The notes: generated from the sequence alone by a model not told the origin. DNA of 64,000 bases from Arachis hypogaea (GCF_003086295.3 NC_092039.1:67351649-67415648), one strand, 5' to 3'. Shown: positions 12,280-24,140, counted from the stretch's first letter. Numbers and translations: made by a program.

Positions 12280-13594
12280 TCCGGACGAGCAGTTATTTCT
12301 CATTTAGCAGGCTCCATGGTTTGCAGACATTGCAAATTATAAAGCCATGAATTTTATTCCAAAGGAGTGCAGCAGGCAACACGTAAAGAAGCTATTAACG
12401 GATGCAAAGTATTACATTTGGGAGGAACCATATCTTTTTAAGAGGTGTTCAGATGGTATCATCCAGAGATGTGTCCCAGATGAAGAAACACAATAGATTC
12501 TCTGGCACTGTCATGGTTCAGATTATGGAGGCCACTTTGGTGGTGAAATGACAGCTACAAAGGTCCTTCAGAGTGGATTCTACTAGCCGACTCTCTTCAG
12601 GGACACAAGAGCATTTGTGAAGTACTGTGACAGATGTGAAAAAGCCACGAATCTCCTTGCTAACCATGAAATGCCATAGCAGGGGATTCTTGAGGTTGAG
12701 TTGTTTGATGTGTGGAGTATTGACTTCATGGGACCCTTTCCACCCTCACATTCAAACAACTATATTCTAGTGGCAGTTGATTATGTGTCTAAGTGGGTGG
12801 AAGCTCTGGATCTACCCACCAATGATGCCAAGGTGGTCATGAGCTTTCTTTAGAGATATATCTTTAGCCAATTTGGTGTCCCGAGGATAATCATTGGTGA
12901 TAGAGGAAGCCATTTCTGCAACAGACAGCTGGACTCTCTTCTGCAGAGATATGGAGTCCGTCATAAAGTGGCAACCTCCTATCACCCTCAGACAAGTGGA
13001 CAGGTTGAAGTTTCCAACAGGGTACTGAAGAGGATTCTAGAGAAGACCGTCAGTGTTTCAAGAAATTACTAGTCTAGGAAGCTTGATGATGCTCTCTGGG
13101 CATACCGGACAGCGTACAAGACTTCCATTGGCATGTCCCCTTATCAGTTGGTCTATGGCGAAGCCTGTCACTTGCCAGTTGAGCTGAAGCATAAATCTTA
13201 CTGGGCAATCAGGTATTTGAACCTTGATTTAGAAGCTGCAGGAATTAAGCGAATGCTCCAGTTAAATGAGCTTGATGAATTCAGATACTCAGCCTATGAG
13301 AATGCCAAGCTATATAAGGAGAGAACCAAGTTATTATATGACAAGAAGATTGCCATCAGATTCTTTGAGCCAGGACAGTGAGTGCTTCTGTATAATTCAA
13401 GGCTCAAATTTCTTCCAGGAAATCTGAAATCTCGATGGTCAGGACCGTTTGTGGTTACCAGAGCTTCACCATATGGTCATGTTAAAATACAGGAAGAGAC
13501 CTCTGACAAGAAATTTACAGTGAATGGCCAGAGGTTGAAGCACTATCTTGGAGGCAAGATTGATTGCCAGAGGTCCGCTCATCTGTTGAATTAG
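12280..13594 (+). pseudogene. Integrase of element A, broken
   Basis: Zinc-binding HHCC part: WHCHGSDYGGHFGG (about 12500) and KYCDRCEKA (12640). Catalytic core: [12 protein letters not shown] (first Asp, 12718), [12 protein letters not shown] (second Asp near 12900; the preceding serine is glycine here) and [12 protein letters not shown] (Glu near 13005). [14 protein letters not shown] and [10 protein letters not shown] follow, then the C-terminal module LLYNSRLKFLPGNLKSRWSGPF. At least seven in-frame stops: for example 12307, about 12493, 12583, 12676, 12852, 13069 and 13380. The final frame ends with TAG at 13594. No chromodomain is recognisable. Confidence 0.9.
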
Positions 13595-13603
13595 CAGAAC
13601 TGA

Positions 13604-13651
13604 CCGTCAAGCTAGTGACGTTAAAGAAGCGCTTGTCGGGAGGCAACCCGA
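13604..13651 (+). promoter_or_regulatory. Conserved post-pol block with AGGCAA-loop hairpin
   Basis: Just after the integrase stop: CCGTCAAGCTAGTGACGTTAAAGAAGCGCTTG then hairpin TCGGG-AGGCAA-CCCGA (13636-13651). Elements D and E have the same block after the protease, with stem TTGGG...CCCAA. Loop kept, stem bases changed with pairing retained, so a structured RNA is likely. Role unknown. Confidence 0.6.
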
Positions 13652-13789
13652 TAATTTCGTATCCTTAGTTATTTTTGTAGTAGTAGTTTTCTTATTTATC
13701 TGATTCTTATTGAGTTTTATCTGATCATGCAGCTATTTTAGAAGCAGGAACTGAATATTTAAAAAAAAGAAAAGAGAAGAGATGAAGAA

Positions 13790-14325
13790 GGCCGAAAGCT
13801 ATGCTGGAGTAGCGCAGGAACTGTGCTTTGTGCACAAACAAGATCACGCATACGCGTACCTCACGCGTGCGTGTTGTTTGCGCCTTTAGCCATCTAGGAT
13901 GAGTACGCATCCTAGACGGGTACGCGTGACCTTGAAAATCGGCATAAATAGGTGTTTGGGCAGAAAGTTACGCGGGAGGGGAGCAGGAAGTGTGCTTTGC
14001 GCACAAATTGGCTCACACGTACACGTCCATGACGCGTGTGCATCAATTGCGATTTTGGCACTCCACACGTACGTGTCAAGCACTCGCACGCGTGGATGGG
14101 AAAAATCGGTGTAAAAGGTGTTTGGCCAGAAAGTTATGCTGGTGTGGGGTTGGAACTATGCTGGGCGCACAAGCCCCACCACGCGGACTCATCCCTGACG
14201 CGTTCGCATCATTTTCCCATCCTGGCCTTCCACACGTCCGCGTCCTCGTCGCATATGCGTCGCTTGAAATTCGTGTGATCCACGCCTACGCGTGCCTCAC
14301 GCGTACACGTCGCATGCGATGACCA
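13790..14325 (+). repeat. Three tandem ~167-bp repeats in the 3' region of A
   Basis: Units start near 13795, 13963 and 14129 with GAAAGYTATGCTGG...GGAACTGTGCT...GCGCACAA, each followed by CpG-rich boxes (ACGCGTACGCGT relatives) like those in the L4 LTR. Open frames across the region on both strands are caused by the repeat. Possibly the source, or a copy, of the LTR palindrome cluster. Confidence 0.8.
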
Positions 14326-15275
14326 ATTAAACCACCTCAACGCCTGATTTCAAATCATCCCCCTCCCAAATCCTAATTCTCTCTTGCTCTTTTATCTTTT
14401 TATCCTTCTTTCATCATTTTAATTTCTTTTATATCCCTCTTTGTTTGTAGTTCTTCTTTGCGTGAGGACAAGCAAACCTTTAAGTTTGGTGTTGACGCTT
14501 CGCTTATGGCTTTTTCGTCTAGCACCAAAGGGAGATGAGTGCTCTTCATGAAGGAATGAGATGACCACCAGCATAACTGAGGTGGTTGAGTTCCTTTCAT
14601 TCTATTTCTCTTCCGTTCTTATGTTTTTGTCTTCTATTTTCTGTTGCTTTGATTGCTTGCATGATCGTTAGTACTTTTAGTAAAAAAAAAATTGTTTTAC
14701 GCACCACTCACTAAACTTGAATCTAAAAAGAAAAGAAAAGAAGTGATGTATTGCTTGAGAAATTGAGTTTAATTTTAATAGTAGTTTTATTTACTTAAAT
14801 GTGGTGGTATTATTTGTGATTTTGAATGCATGACATGAACAGTGCATATTTTAATTTGAATAAAAGGATGTTGATGTATAAAGAACAGGCATTTAGAGAA
14901 TTATTATGACTTCTCTGAAATAAATAAAAATTTAATCCTTGAAGCAAAAGAAACAGCAAAAGAAAAAGAAATTATAAAAGCAAGGTCCAAGGTTCTGAGC
15001 ATCAATGACTAAGGAGGTCAAACATGATTAAAAGTTCAAAGAGTTGTTTCCCTAATCATATGCTTGTGGTGTGATTGTGTCAAGTAATCCTTGAGACAGA
15101 ACACTAAGAGTCGAGACCAAGTGCGTTTAACAGAGTATGCCAAAGGCTTTGAGCACCACTGTCTGGGAGTAAATGAAAGAAAAATCAGAACTTAAAGAGA
15201 GTTCCGCAGTCAAGTGCTTGTGGTGTTTCTATGTCAAGTAACCCTTGAGACAAAACATTTAAAGTCATGGCTAGG
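14326..15275 (+). other. 3' non-coding region of element A, first part
   Basis: No gene seen. Contains a hairpin TTTGCGTG-AGGA-CAAGCAAA (14457-14476, one mismatch) followed by AAGTTTGGTGT at 14482. A diverged duplication of about 55 bp, 'CTTGTGGTGT...TGTCAAGTAAYCCTTGAGACA', starts near 15063 and 15222. Ends in CTAGG (15271-15275), the target duplication of element D. Confidence 0.65.
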
Positions 15276-16942
15276 TGGTGGATGAAATTGTGATTCATAC
15301 TTAAATTGTTGTTCGAAATTGATTCTCAGGTAATGGCCCCAAAAACTTGGTGCTCAATACCATGGTCTAAACATAATTTCACAACTTCGCTCAACTAACC
15401 AGCAAGTGTACTGGGTCGTCCAAGTAATAAACCTTACGTGAGTAAAGGTCGATCCCACAGAGATTGTTGGTATGAAGCAAGCTATGGTCATCTTGTAAAT
15501 CTCAGTCAGACGGATAGTAAATGGTTATGGAGTTTTCGAATATTAATAATAAATAAACAGAAAATAAAGATAGAAACACTTATGTAGATCATCGATGGGA
15601 ATTTCAGATAGGCATATGAAGATGTTGTGCTTCTTCTGAATCTCTACTTTCCTAGTGCCTTCATCCAATTCTTCTTACTCCTTTCCATGACAAGCTGTAT
15701 GTAGGGCATCACCGTTGTCAATGGCTACATCCCATCCTCTCAGTGAAAATGGTCCAAATGCTCTGTCACAGCACGGCTAATCATCTGTCGGTTCTCGATC
15801 ATGTCGGAATAGAATCCATTGATTCTTTTGTGTTTGTCATCACGCCCAACAATCGCGAGTTTGAAGCTCGTCACACTCATTCAATCCCTGAATCCTACTC
15901 GGAATACCACAGACAGGGTTTAGACTTTTCGGATTCTCATGAATGCCGCCATCAATCTAGCTTATACCACGAAGATTCTGATTAAGGAATCCAAGAGATG
16001 TGCGCCCGGTCTAAGGTAGAACGGAAGTGGTTGTCAGTCACGCGTTCATAGGTGAGAATGATGATGAGTGTCACGGATCATCACATTCATCATGTTGAAA
16101 TGCAATGAATATCTTAGAATAAGAATAAGCGGAATTGAATAGAAAATAATAGTAATTGCATTAAAACTCGAGGTACAGCAGAGCTCCACACCCTTAATCT
16201 ATGGTGTGTAGAAACTCCACCATTGAAAATACATAAGTGATGAAGGTCCAGGCATAGCCGAGTGGCCAGCCCCCAAAACGTGATCACATGATCAAAAATA
16301 CAATCCAGGATGTCTAATACAATAATAAAATGTCCTATTTATGCTAGACTAGCTACTAGGGTTTACAAAATTAAGTAATTGATGCAAAAATCCACTTCCG
16401 GGGCCCACTTGGTGTGTGCTTGGGCTGAGCTCGAGCTTTACACGTGCAGAGGCTTCTTTTGGAGTTGAACGCCAAGTTGTAACGTGTTTTTGGCGTTCAA
16501 CTCTGGTTTGTGACGTGTTTCTAGCGTTTGACTCCAGAATGCAACATGGAACTGGCATTGAGCACCAGTTTATGTGCTCTAACCACGAATAAAGTATGAA
16601 CTATTATATATTGCTGGAAATCTCTGGATGTCTACGTTCCAACGCTGTTGAGAGCGTACCATTTGGAGTTTTGTAGCTCCAGAAAATCCATTTCGAGTGC
16701 AGGGAGGTCAGAATCCAACAGCATCAGCAGTCCTTTGTCAGCCTTCTATCAAAGTTTTGCTCAAGTCCCTCAATTTCAGCCAGAAATTATCTGAAATCAT
16801 CGAAAAACACACAAACTCATAGTAAAGTCCAGAAATGTGAATTTAGCATAAAAACTAATGAAAACATCCCTAAAAATAGCTAGATTATACTAAAAACTAT
16901 CTAAAAACAATGCCAAAAAGCGTATAAATTATCCACTCATCA
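15276..16942 (-). repeat. 3' LTR of element D (L2)
   Basis: In sense orientation starts TGATGAGTGGATAATTTATACGC (right end) and ends CACCA (left end). Carries GGCGTTNAAC-type boxes at 16465-16570. Near its left end, 15321-15352, it contains a decayed extra primer-site copy. It keeps about 50 bp (near 16665) that the 5' LTR has lost. Confidence 0.9.
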
Positions 16943-18038
16943 CAACACCAAATTTAAATTGTTGCTTGTCACCAAGAAACTGAAAATCAATTAGGATAAA
17001 AAGAAGAGAATATACTATAAATTCCAGAATATCAATGAATATTAGTCCTAATTAGATGAGCAGGACTTGTAGCTTTTTGCCTCTGAACAGTTTTGGCATC
17101 TCACTTTTTCCTTTGAAGTTTAAAATGATTGGCATCTATAGGAACTTAGAATTTCAGATAGTGTTATTGATTCTCCTAGTTAAGTATGTTGATTCTTGAA
17201 CACAACTACTTTTATGAGTCTTGGCCGTGGCCCTAAGCACTTTGTTTTCCAGTATTACCACCAGATACATAAATGCCACAGACACATAGCTGGGTGAACC
17301 TTTTCAGATTGTGACTCAGCTTTACTAAAGTCCCCAGTTAGAGGTGTCTAGAGTTCTTAAGCACACTCTTTTTTCTTTGGATCACGACTTTAACCACTCA
17401 GTCTCAAGCTTTTCACTTGGACCTGCATGCCACAAGCACATGGTTTAGGGACAGCTTTGATTTAGCCTCTTAGGCCTGGATTTATTTCCTTAGGCCCTCT
17501 TATCCATTGATGCTCAAAGCCTTGGATCCTTTTTACCCTTGCCTTTTGGTTTTAAGGGCTATTGGCTTTTTCTGCTTGCTTTTTCTTTTTCTTTCTATTT
17601 TTTTGCCAATTTTTTTCGCAAGCTTTTGCTTTTTCACTGCTTTTTCTTGCTTCAAGAATCAATTTCATGATTTTTCAGATTATCAATAGCATTTCTCTTT
17701 GTTCATCATTCTTTCAAGAGCCAACAATTTTAACATTCATACACAACAAGATAAAAAATATGCACTGTTCAAGTATTCATTCAGAAAACAAAAATTATTG
17801 TCACCACATCAATATAATTAAACTAAATTCAAGGATAAATTCGAAATTCATGTACTTCTTGTTCTTTTGAATTAAAACATTTTTCATTTAAAAGAGGTGA
17901 AGGATTCATGGAATTATTCATAGCCTTAAGACATAGTTACTAAACACTAATGATCATGTAGGAAAGTACACAAACATAAATAACATAAAGCTTAAAAATT
18001 AAAAAAAATAGGGAAATAGAACAAGGAATGAGTCCACC
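16943..18038 (-). other. 3' non-coding region of D
   Basis: No gene. In sense, a hairpin GTTTCTTG-GTGA-CAAGCAAC (16980-16961) precedes AAATTTGGTGTTG against the LTR. The 17560-17660 frame is a T/C-rich low-complexity run. The stretch around 17430-17450 (sense 'GCTTGTGGCATGCAGGTCCAAGTG') is the uninterrupted version of the site in E into which the L5 LTR inserted. Confidence 0.7.
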
Positions 18039-19112
18039 TTAGTGGCGTCTTCTTCTTGAAGGACCAATAATGTCCTTGAGCTCTTCTATGTCTCTTCCTT
18101 GCCTTTGTTGCTCCTCCCTCATCGCTCTTTGATCTTCTCTAATTTCATGGAGAATAATGGTGTGCTCTTGACGTTCCACCCTTAATTGATCCATATTGTA
18201 GCTCAAATCTTCTAGAGAAGTGTTGAGTTGTTCCCAATAGTTGTTGGGAGGAAAGTGCATCCCTTGAGGCATCTCCGGGATTTCTTGGTGATGAATTTCC
18301 TCATGCGTCTCTTGGGTTCCATGAGTGGGCTCTCTTGTTTGCTCCATCCTTTTCTTAGTGATGGGCTTGTCCTCCTCAATGGGGATGTCTCCTTCTATGA
18401 TAACTCCAGCTGAGTAACATAGATGGCAAATAAGATGAGGAAAAGCTAGCCTTGCCAAGGTAGAAGACTTTTCGGCTATTTTGTAGAATTCAAGAGAGAT
18501 GACTTCAAGAACTTCTACTTCCTATCCAATCATGATGCTATGGATCATGACGGCCCGATCCACAGTAACTTCAGATCGGTTGCTAGTGGGGATGATGGAG
18601 CGTTGAATGAACTCCAACCATCTCCTAGCCAGAGGCTTGAGGTCCAGTCTTCTTAATTGAATCGGCTTGTCTTTGGAGTCTCTTTTTCATTGAGCTCATT
18701 CAACACATATGTCCATAAGGACTTGGTCCAACCTTTGATTAAAGTTGACCCTTCTAGTGTAGGGGCGTGCATCTCCTTGCATCATGGGCAAGTTGAATGC
18801 CAACCTCACGTTTTCCGGACTAAAATCTAAGTATTTCCCCTGAACCATTGTAAGATAATTCTTTGGGTTCGAGTTCATACTTTGATCATGGTTCCTAGTG
18901 ATCCATGCATTGGCATAGAACTCTTGAACCATTAGGATTCCGACTTGTTGAATGGGGTTGGTTAGAACTTCCCAACCTCTTCTTTGAATCTCATGTCGGA
19001 TCTCGAGATACTCATTTTTCTTGAGCTTGAAAGGGACCTCAGGGATCACATTCTTCTTGGCCACAACATCATAGAAGTGGTCTTGATGGGCTTTAGAGAA
19101 GAATCTCTCCAT
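18039..19112 (-). pseudogene. 3' ORF of D ('putative plant transposon protein' type)
   Basis: Begins MERFFSKAHQDHFYDVV at 19112; ends at 18039 with the basic tail PSRRRRH. Conserved with E: RHEIQRRGWEVLTNP, VQEFYANAWITRNHDQS, GKYLDFSPENVRLAFNLP, then after a broken centre LARLAFPHLICHLCYSAG and EDKPITKKRMEQTREP. The C-terminal 90 residues (EDLSYNMDQLRVERQEHT...REEQQRQGRDIEELKDIIG) look like a coiled coil. Stops occur just after codon 138 (about 18696) and at 18522-18524. About 350 codons if continuous. I recall such proteins annotated as 'putative plant transposon protein' in legumes; biochemical role unknown. Not env-like: no signal peptide or membrane segment seen. Confidence 0.7.
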
Positions 19113-19115
19113 CTC

Positions 19116-19187
19116 TTATGACTCGGAGGTGGAAGCTTTTGTCTTCCCTTTCCCTTTTCTAGAGATTTCTCCGGTCTTAGGTGCCAT
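19116..19187 (-). CDS. Short upstream ORF before the 3' ORF of D
   Basis: ATG at 19187 reads MAPKTGEISRKGKGKTKAST and stops with TAA, GAG, then the ATG of the 3' ORF. In E the same codon is TGA and is again followed by GAG-ATG, while the upstream ATG is ATA. Either a real 23-codon upstream frame or the N-terminus of the 3' ORF cut by a mutation in both copies. Confidence 0.4.
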   Translation of the reverse strand: MAPKTGEISRKGKGKTKASTSES

Positions 19188-19222
19188 AGGTGGTTATGGA
19201 AAAAAAAAGCTATGCTTTTACC

Positions 19223-19257
19223 ACACCAAACTTAGAATGTTGCTCGCCCTCGAGCAA
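19223..19257 (-). promoter_or_regulatory. AGGG-loop hairpin plus AAGTTTGGTGT before the 3' ORF of D
   Basis: In sense: TTGCTCG-AGGG-CGAGCAA (19257-19240), 6 nt, then AAGTTTGGTGT (19233-19223), 36 nt before the upstream ATG. Perfect 7-bp stem. Confidence 0.65.
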
Positions 19258-19679
19258 GAGAAGAAAGAAAAGAAGAAGAAGAAGAGAAAATATGGAGGAG
19301 AGTGGGGAGAAGGTGTATTCGGCCAAGGTAGAGAAGAGGGGGTTGTGTTGTGTGAAAATGAAGAAGGATAGAGGGGTTTATATAGTGAGGGGAGAGGGAG
19401 TAGGTCGGCTATTTAGGGTGGGTTTGGGTGGGAAAAAATTGAATTTTGAAGGTAGGTGGGGTTTATGAGAAAGAGTGGATGGATGTGAGTGCTAAAAGAT
19501 TTTTTTGAGAAGAGTGTTTATGGGGAAGAGGGTTTATGGGGAAAAGAGGATGAATGTGAAGAAGAGGAGAGAAGGTGAGTTGAGGTAGGTGGGGATCCTA
19601 TGGGGTCCACAGATCCTGAGATGATCTTGTGGTGTCCACAGATCCTGAGGTGTCAAGGATTTACATCCCGGCACCAATT

Positions 19680-19922
19680 AGGCATGTAAAACGCCTTTGC
19701 ATACAATTCTGGCGTTTAAAAGCCGAAGTGATGCTTATTTTGGGCGTTCAACGCCCAATTGCAGCATGTTTCTGGCGTTCAGCGCCAGCTCTCCTCAGGG
19801 TATATTTCTGGCGTCTTAATGCCAGGATGCTGCTTGTTTCTAGCGTTCAACGCCAGATCCATGCTCTATTCTAGCGTTGAATGCCAGCCAAATTCTCCTT
19901 ACTGGCGTTTAAACGCCAGTAA
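19680..19922 (-). repeat. Array of GGCGTTNAACGCC palindromes in D
   Basis: Seven imperfect palindromes of the type CTGGCGTTCAACGCCAG every 30-45 bp, for example near 19702, 19743, 19773, 19809, 19840, 19874 and 19903 (the last TACTGGCGTTTAAACGCCAGTA nearly perfect). The same array stands at the same place in E, and two to four such boxes stand in each L2 LTR. Confidence 0.85.
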
Positions 19923-20067
19923 GTCCTTCCTCTAGGGTGTGCTTTTTCTTCTACTGTTTTTGATTCTGTTTTTAATTTTAGTATTTATTTTGTGACTCCA
20001 CATGATCATGAACCTAATAAAACATAAAAGAACAACAAAAATAAAAATAAAATTAGATAAATAAAAA

Positions 20068-20110
20068 TTGGGTTGCCTCCCAATAAGTGTTTCTTTAATT
20101 TCAATAGCTT
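20068..20110 (-). promoter_or_regulatory. Post-protease block with AGGCAA-loop hairpin (D)
   Basis: Sense: CTGTCAAGCTATTGAAATTAAAG...CTTA then TTGGG-AGGCAA-CCCAA (20083-20068). Homologous to the block after integrase in element A, which shows that D joins protease directly to what is post-pol sequence. Confidence 0.65.
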
Positions 20111-20147
20111 GACAGTGGGCTCTCATGGAGCCACACAAGTGATCAGG

Positions 20148-21206
20148 TCAATGTTGTAGACTCCCAACACCAAACTTAGAGTTTGGATGTGGGGATTCAA
20201 CACCAAACTTAGAGTTTGGCTGTGGCCTCCCAACACCAAACTTAGAGTTTAATTGTGGGGGCTTTGTTTGACTTTGTACTGAGAGAAGCTTTTCATGCTT
20301 CCTCTCCATGTTTATAGAAGAATACCCTTGGGTCTTAAACACAAGGTAGTCCCCATTCAATTGAAGGACTAATTCTCCTCTGTTAACATCTATCATAGCT
20401 CCTGCTGTGGCTAGGAAGGGTCTTCCAAGGATGATGCATTCATCCACCTCCTTCCTAGTGTCTAAGATTATGAAATCAGTAGGGATGTAAAGGCCCTCAA
20501 CCTTTACTAACATGTCCTTTACCAATCCATACGCCTGTCTTACTGACTCATCTGCCATTTATAATGAAAATATGGCAAGCTGTACCTCAATAATCCCCAG
20601 CTTCTCCATTATAGAGAGTGGCATAAGATTTATGCCTGACCCTAGGTCACACAGAACCTTTTCAAAGGTCATGGTGCCTATGGTACAGGGTATTAAGAAT
20701 TTACCAGGATCTTGTTTCTTTTGAGGTAAAGTTTGTTGAATCCATGTATCTAGTTCACTAATGAGCAAGGGAGGTTCACCTTCCCAAGTCTCATTACCAA
20801 ACAACTTGGCATTCAGCTTCATGATAGCTCCTAGATATTGAGCAACTTGCTCTCCAGTTGCATCTTCATCCTCTTCAGAGGAAGAATAGTCTTCAGAGCT
20901 CATGAATGGTAAAAGGAGGTTTAGTGGAATCTCTATGGTCTCTATATGAGCGTCAGATTCCTTTGGGTCCTCAATAGGGAACTCCTTGGTTGGGAGACAT
21001 CCCATGAGGTCTTCCTCATTGGGATTCACATCCTCCCCTTCCTCCTTGCGTTCGGCCATATTAACTATATCAATGGCCTTGCATTCTCTCTTTGTATTCT
21101 CTTCAGTATTGCTTGGGAGAGTACTAGGAGGAGTTTCAGTTACTTTCTTACTCAGCTGGCCCACTTGTGCTTCCAAATTTCTGATGGAGGACCTTGTCTC
21201 ACTCAT
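20148..21206 (-). pseudogene. gag C-terminus and protease of D, broken
   Basis: Frame 21206-20559 reads METRSSIRNLEAQVGQLSKK-type gag tail, an acidic linker, then PCTIGTMTFEKVLCDLGSGINLMPLSIM with the protease Asp; a TAA at 20559 replaces a glutamine codon, and the frame resumes MADESVRQAYG...IILGRPFLATAGAMIDVNRGELVLQ. The active site DLGSG deviates from DLGAS and DLGSS in A and E. The C-terminus carries three repeats of NSKFGV, encoded by three copies of CTCTAAGTTTGGTGTTG (about 20167, 20200, 20233 read in reverse). Confidence 0.8.
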
Positions 21207-21401
21207 GAAACTTAAAGTGGCCTTAGACAGATCAGAGACTAAATTTGCTAAATTAGAGGTGCTCTGCTCAGAATTCTCTGTCTGTTGCTGAGAAGATTAT
21301 GGATAAGGCTTGAAATTGATGAGCCTATTTCTTCCACCATTATTAAAGCCTTGTTGAGGCTTCTGTTGATCCTTCCATGAGAAATTTGGATGATTTCTCC
21401 A

Positions 21402-22466
21402 TTAAGAATTATAGGTGTTTCCATAAGGTTCACCCATGTAATTTACCTCTGCCATTGCAGGGTTTTTAGGATCATAAGCTTCTACTTTAGAAGATGCCTC
21501 TTTAGTACTGTTGGATGCATTTTGCCATCCATTCAGACTTTGAGAAATCATGTTGACTTGCTGAGTCAACATTTTGTTCTGAGCCAATATGGCATTCAGA
21601 GCATCAATTTCAAGAACTCCCTTCCTCTGAGGCGTCCCATTATTCACGGAATTCCTCTCAGAAGTGTACATGAATTGGTTATTTGCAACCATGTCAATAA
21701 GTTCTTGAGCCTCTGCAGGCATTTTCTTTAGGTGAATGGATCCACCTGCAGAATGGTCTAGTAACATCTTAGAGAACTCAGATAGACCATAATAGAATAT
21801 ATCTATCATGGTCCATTCTGAAAACATGTCAGAAGGACATCTTTTGGTCATCTGCTTGTATCTTTCCCAAGCTTCATAGAGGGATTCACCATCTTTTTGT
21901 TTGAAGGTCTGAACATCCACTCTAAACTTGCTCAGTTTTTGAGGAGGAAAGAACTTAGCCAAGAAGGCCGTGACCAGCTTATCCCAAGAGTCCAGGCTAT
22001 CCTTAGGTTGTGAGTGCAACCATGTTCTATCTATGTCTCTTACAGAAAAAGGGAAAAGCATGAGCCTGTAGACTTCAGGATCTACTCCATTAGTCTTAAC
22101 AGTCTCACAGATTTGCAAGAACTCAGTTAAAAATTGGTAGGGATCTTCTAATGGAAGTCCATGAAACTTGCAGTTTTGTTGTATTAGAGCAACTAATTGA
22201 GGTTTCAGCTCAAAATTGTTTGCTCCAATGGCAGGAATTGAGATGCTTCTTCCATCAAACTTGGATGTAGATGCAGTATAGTCACCAAGCATTCTCCTTG
22301 CATTATTGTTGTTAGGTTTGGCTGCCATATCCTTTTCTTGTTCGAAAATTTCAGTAAGGTTGTCTCTGGATTGTTGTAATTTAGCTTCTCTTAGTTTCCT
22401 CTTTAGAGTCCTTTCAGGTTTAGTGTCAGCTTCAACAAGAATGCCTTTTTCCTTGTTCCTACTCAT
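21402..22466 (-). pseudogene. gag: gag of D, nearly intact
   Basis: Longest frame in the window, 354 codons, from MSRNKEKGILVEADTKPER. The Retrotrans_gag-type domain covers about residues 85-230: NNFELKPQLVALIQQNCKFH, LTEFLQICETVKTNGVD, LDSWDKLVTAFLAKFFPPQK, GESLYEAWERYKQMTKRCP and IDIFYYGLSEFSKMLLDHSAGG. A TAA at 21402 (TCA in E) cuts it off at YGNTYNS; the remainder to the protease is frameshifted near 21250-21430. Expected role: particle protein that packages the element RNA. No zinc knuckle visible. Confidence 0.9.
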
Positions 22467-24140
22467 ATGAGAAAGAAGAGAACAGAAAAGGAAGAGGAAT
22501 CCTCTATGTCACCGTATAGAGATTCCTTTATGTTAGTAGAAGAAGAAAGGGAATAAGAGAGAAGAAGAATGAATAATCCAAACACAAGGGTGAGGATAGG
22601 GGCAGAGATTTGAGATGAAGAGAAGTATTAGTAAATAAATAAATAAATAGAATAACATGAGAGAGAGAAGTTTTCGAAAAAAAAATTTTTTGAAAAGGAG
22701 TTAATGATTTTCGAAAATTAAAGGAAGAAATAAAATTAAAATTTAAAATTTAAAACAGTTAGTTAATTAAAAGAATTTTTGAAAAAGAGGGAGAAATTTT
22801 CGAAAATTAGAGAGGGAAAAGTAGTTAGGTGGTTTTGAAAAAGATAAGAAACAAACAAAAAGTCAATTAGTTAGTTGAAAAAGATTTGAAAATCAAATTT
22901 GAAAAGATAAGAAGATAAGAAGATATTTTAAAATCAAATTTTTGAAAAAGATAAAATTTTGAAAAAGATATGATAAAAAGATATGATTAAAAAGATATGG
23001 TTGGAAAATATTTAATTTTTAAAATTAAAATTAATTACTTGACTAACAAGAAACTAAAAGATATGATTCTAGAATTTAAAGATTGAACATTTCTTAACAA
23101 TAAAGTAACAAACTTCAAATTTTTGAATCAATCACATTACTTGTTAGTTAAGTTTCGAAAATTTGAAATAAAATAAGAAAAAGATTTTGAAAAGTTAAAT
23201 TAAAATTTTTGAAAATCATAAGATAAAAGTAAAAGAGATATGATTTTTGAAAAAGATTTTGAAAAGATAAGATTTTTAAAATTGAAAATTTGACTTGACT
23301 TATAAGAACTAACTAATTTTAAAAATTTTTGACTAAGTCAACTCAAATTTTCAAAATTTTGAGAGAAAAAAGGAAAATATATTTTTTTTTATTTCTTAAA
23401 TTTTTAATGATGAGTAAGAAAAACACAATTATGACCCAAAACATGAAAATTTTGGATCAAAACACATGATGCATGCAAGAACACTATGAATGTCAAGATG
23501 AACACCAAGAACACTTTGAAGATCATGATGAACATCAAAAACGTATTTTTGAAAAATTTTTAATGCAGAGAAAACATGCAAGACACCAAACTTAGAAATA
23601 TTTAATGCTTAGACACTATGAATGCAAAAATGCACATGAAAAACATCATACAACACAAAACAAGAAAATTTAAAGATCAAACAAGAAGACTTACCAAGAA
23701 CAACTTGAAGATCATGAAGAACACTATGAATGCATGAATTTTCGAAAATTGCAAGAACGAGATGAATATGCATTTGACACCAAACTTAAAACATGACACA
23801 AGACTCAAACAAGAATCACAAAATATTTTTCTTTGATTTTATGATTTTATGATTTTTTGTATTTTATTTTATACTTTTCGAAAAACATATAGGAAAAAGA
23901 AAGTAATGAATCCAAAGTCCTCAATCAAAATCCTATGAATTAGACATGGCTAAATAGCCAGCCAAGCTAAAACATGTTATATGAAACTCTAGAATTCATT
24001 CTTGAAAACTCTGAAAATTTTCAAAAATAGGTGATAATTTTTTGAAAGATTTTTGAAATTTTTTTTTGAAAATAAAACAAAAAGAAAATTACCTAATCTG
24101 AGCAACAAGATGAACCGTCAGTTGTCCAAACTCGAACAAT
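22467..24140 (-). other. Long leader of D
   Basis: About 1.67 kb with no gene; on the sense strand very T-rich, full of TTTTTCAAAA and TCTTATCTTTT words. Near 23480-23780 it has repeated GTTCTTGATGTTCATC-like units. AAGTTTGGTGT occurs in sense at 23777-23787 and 23583-23593. E and H have homologous leaders. Confidence 0.7.

Noticed and set aside
13725..14322. Arg/His/Thr-rich frames around ACGCGT boxes
   Set aside because: Repeat-driven; the frames appear on both strands.
19680..19922. Palindrome array as a replication origin or phage-type attachment site
   Set aside because: It recurs at the same place in E and in every L2 LTR, so it belongs to the retroelement.
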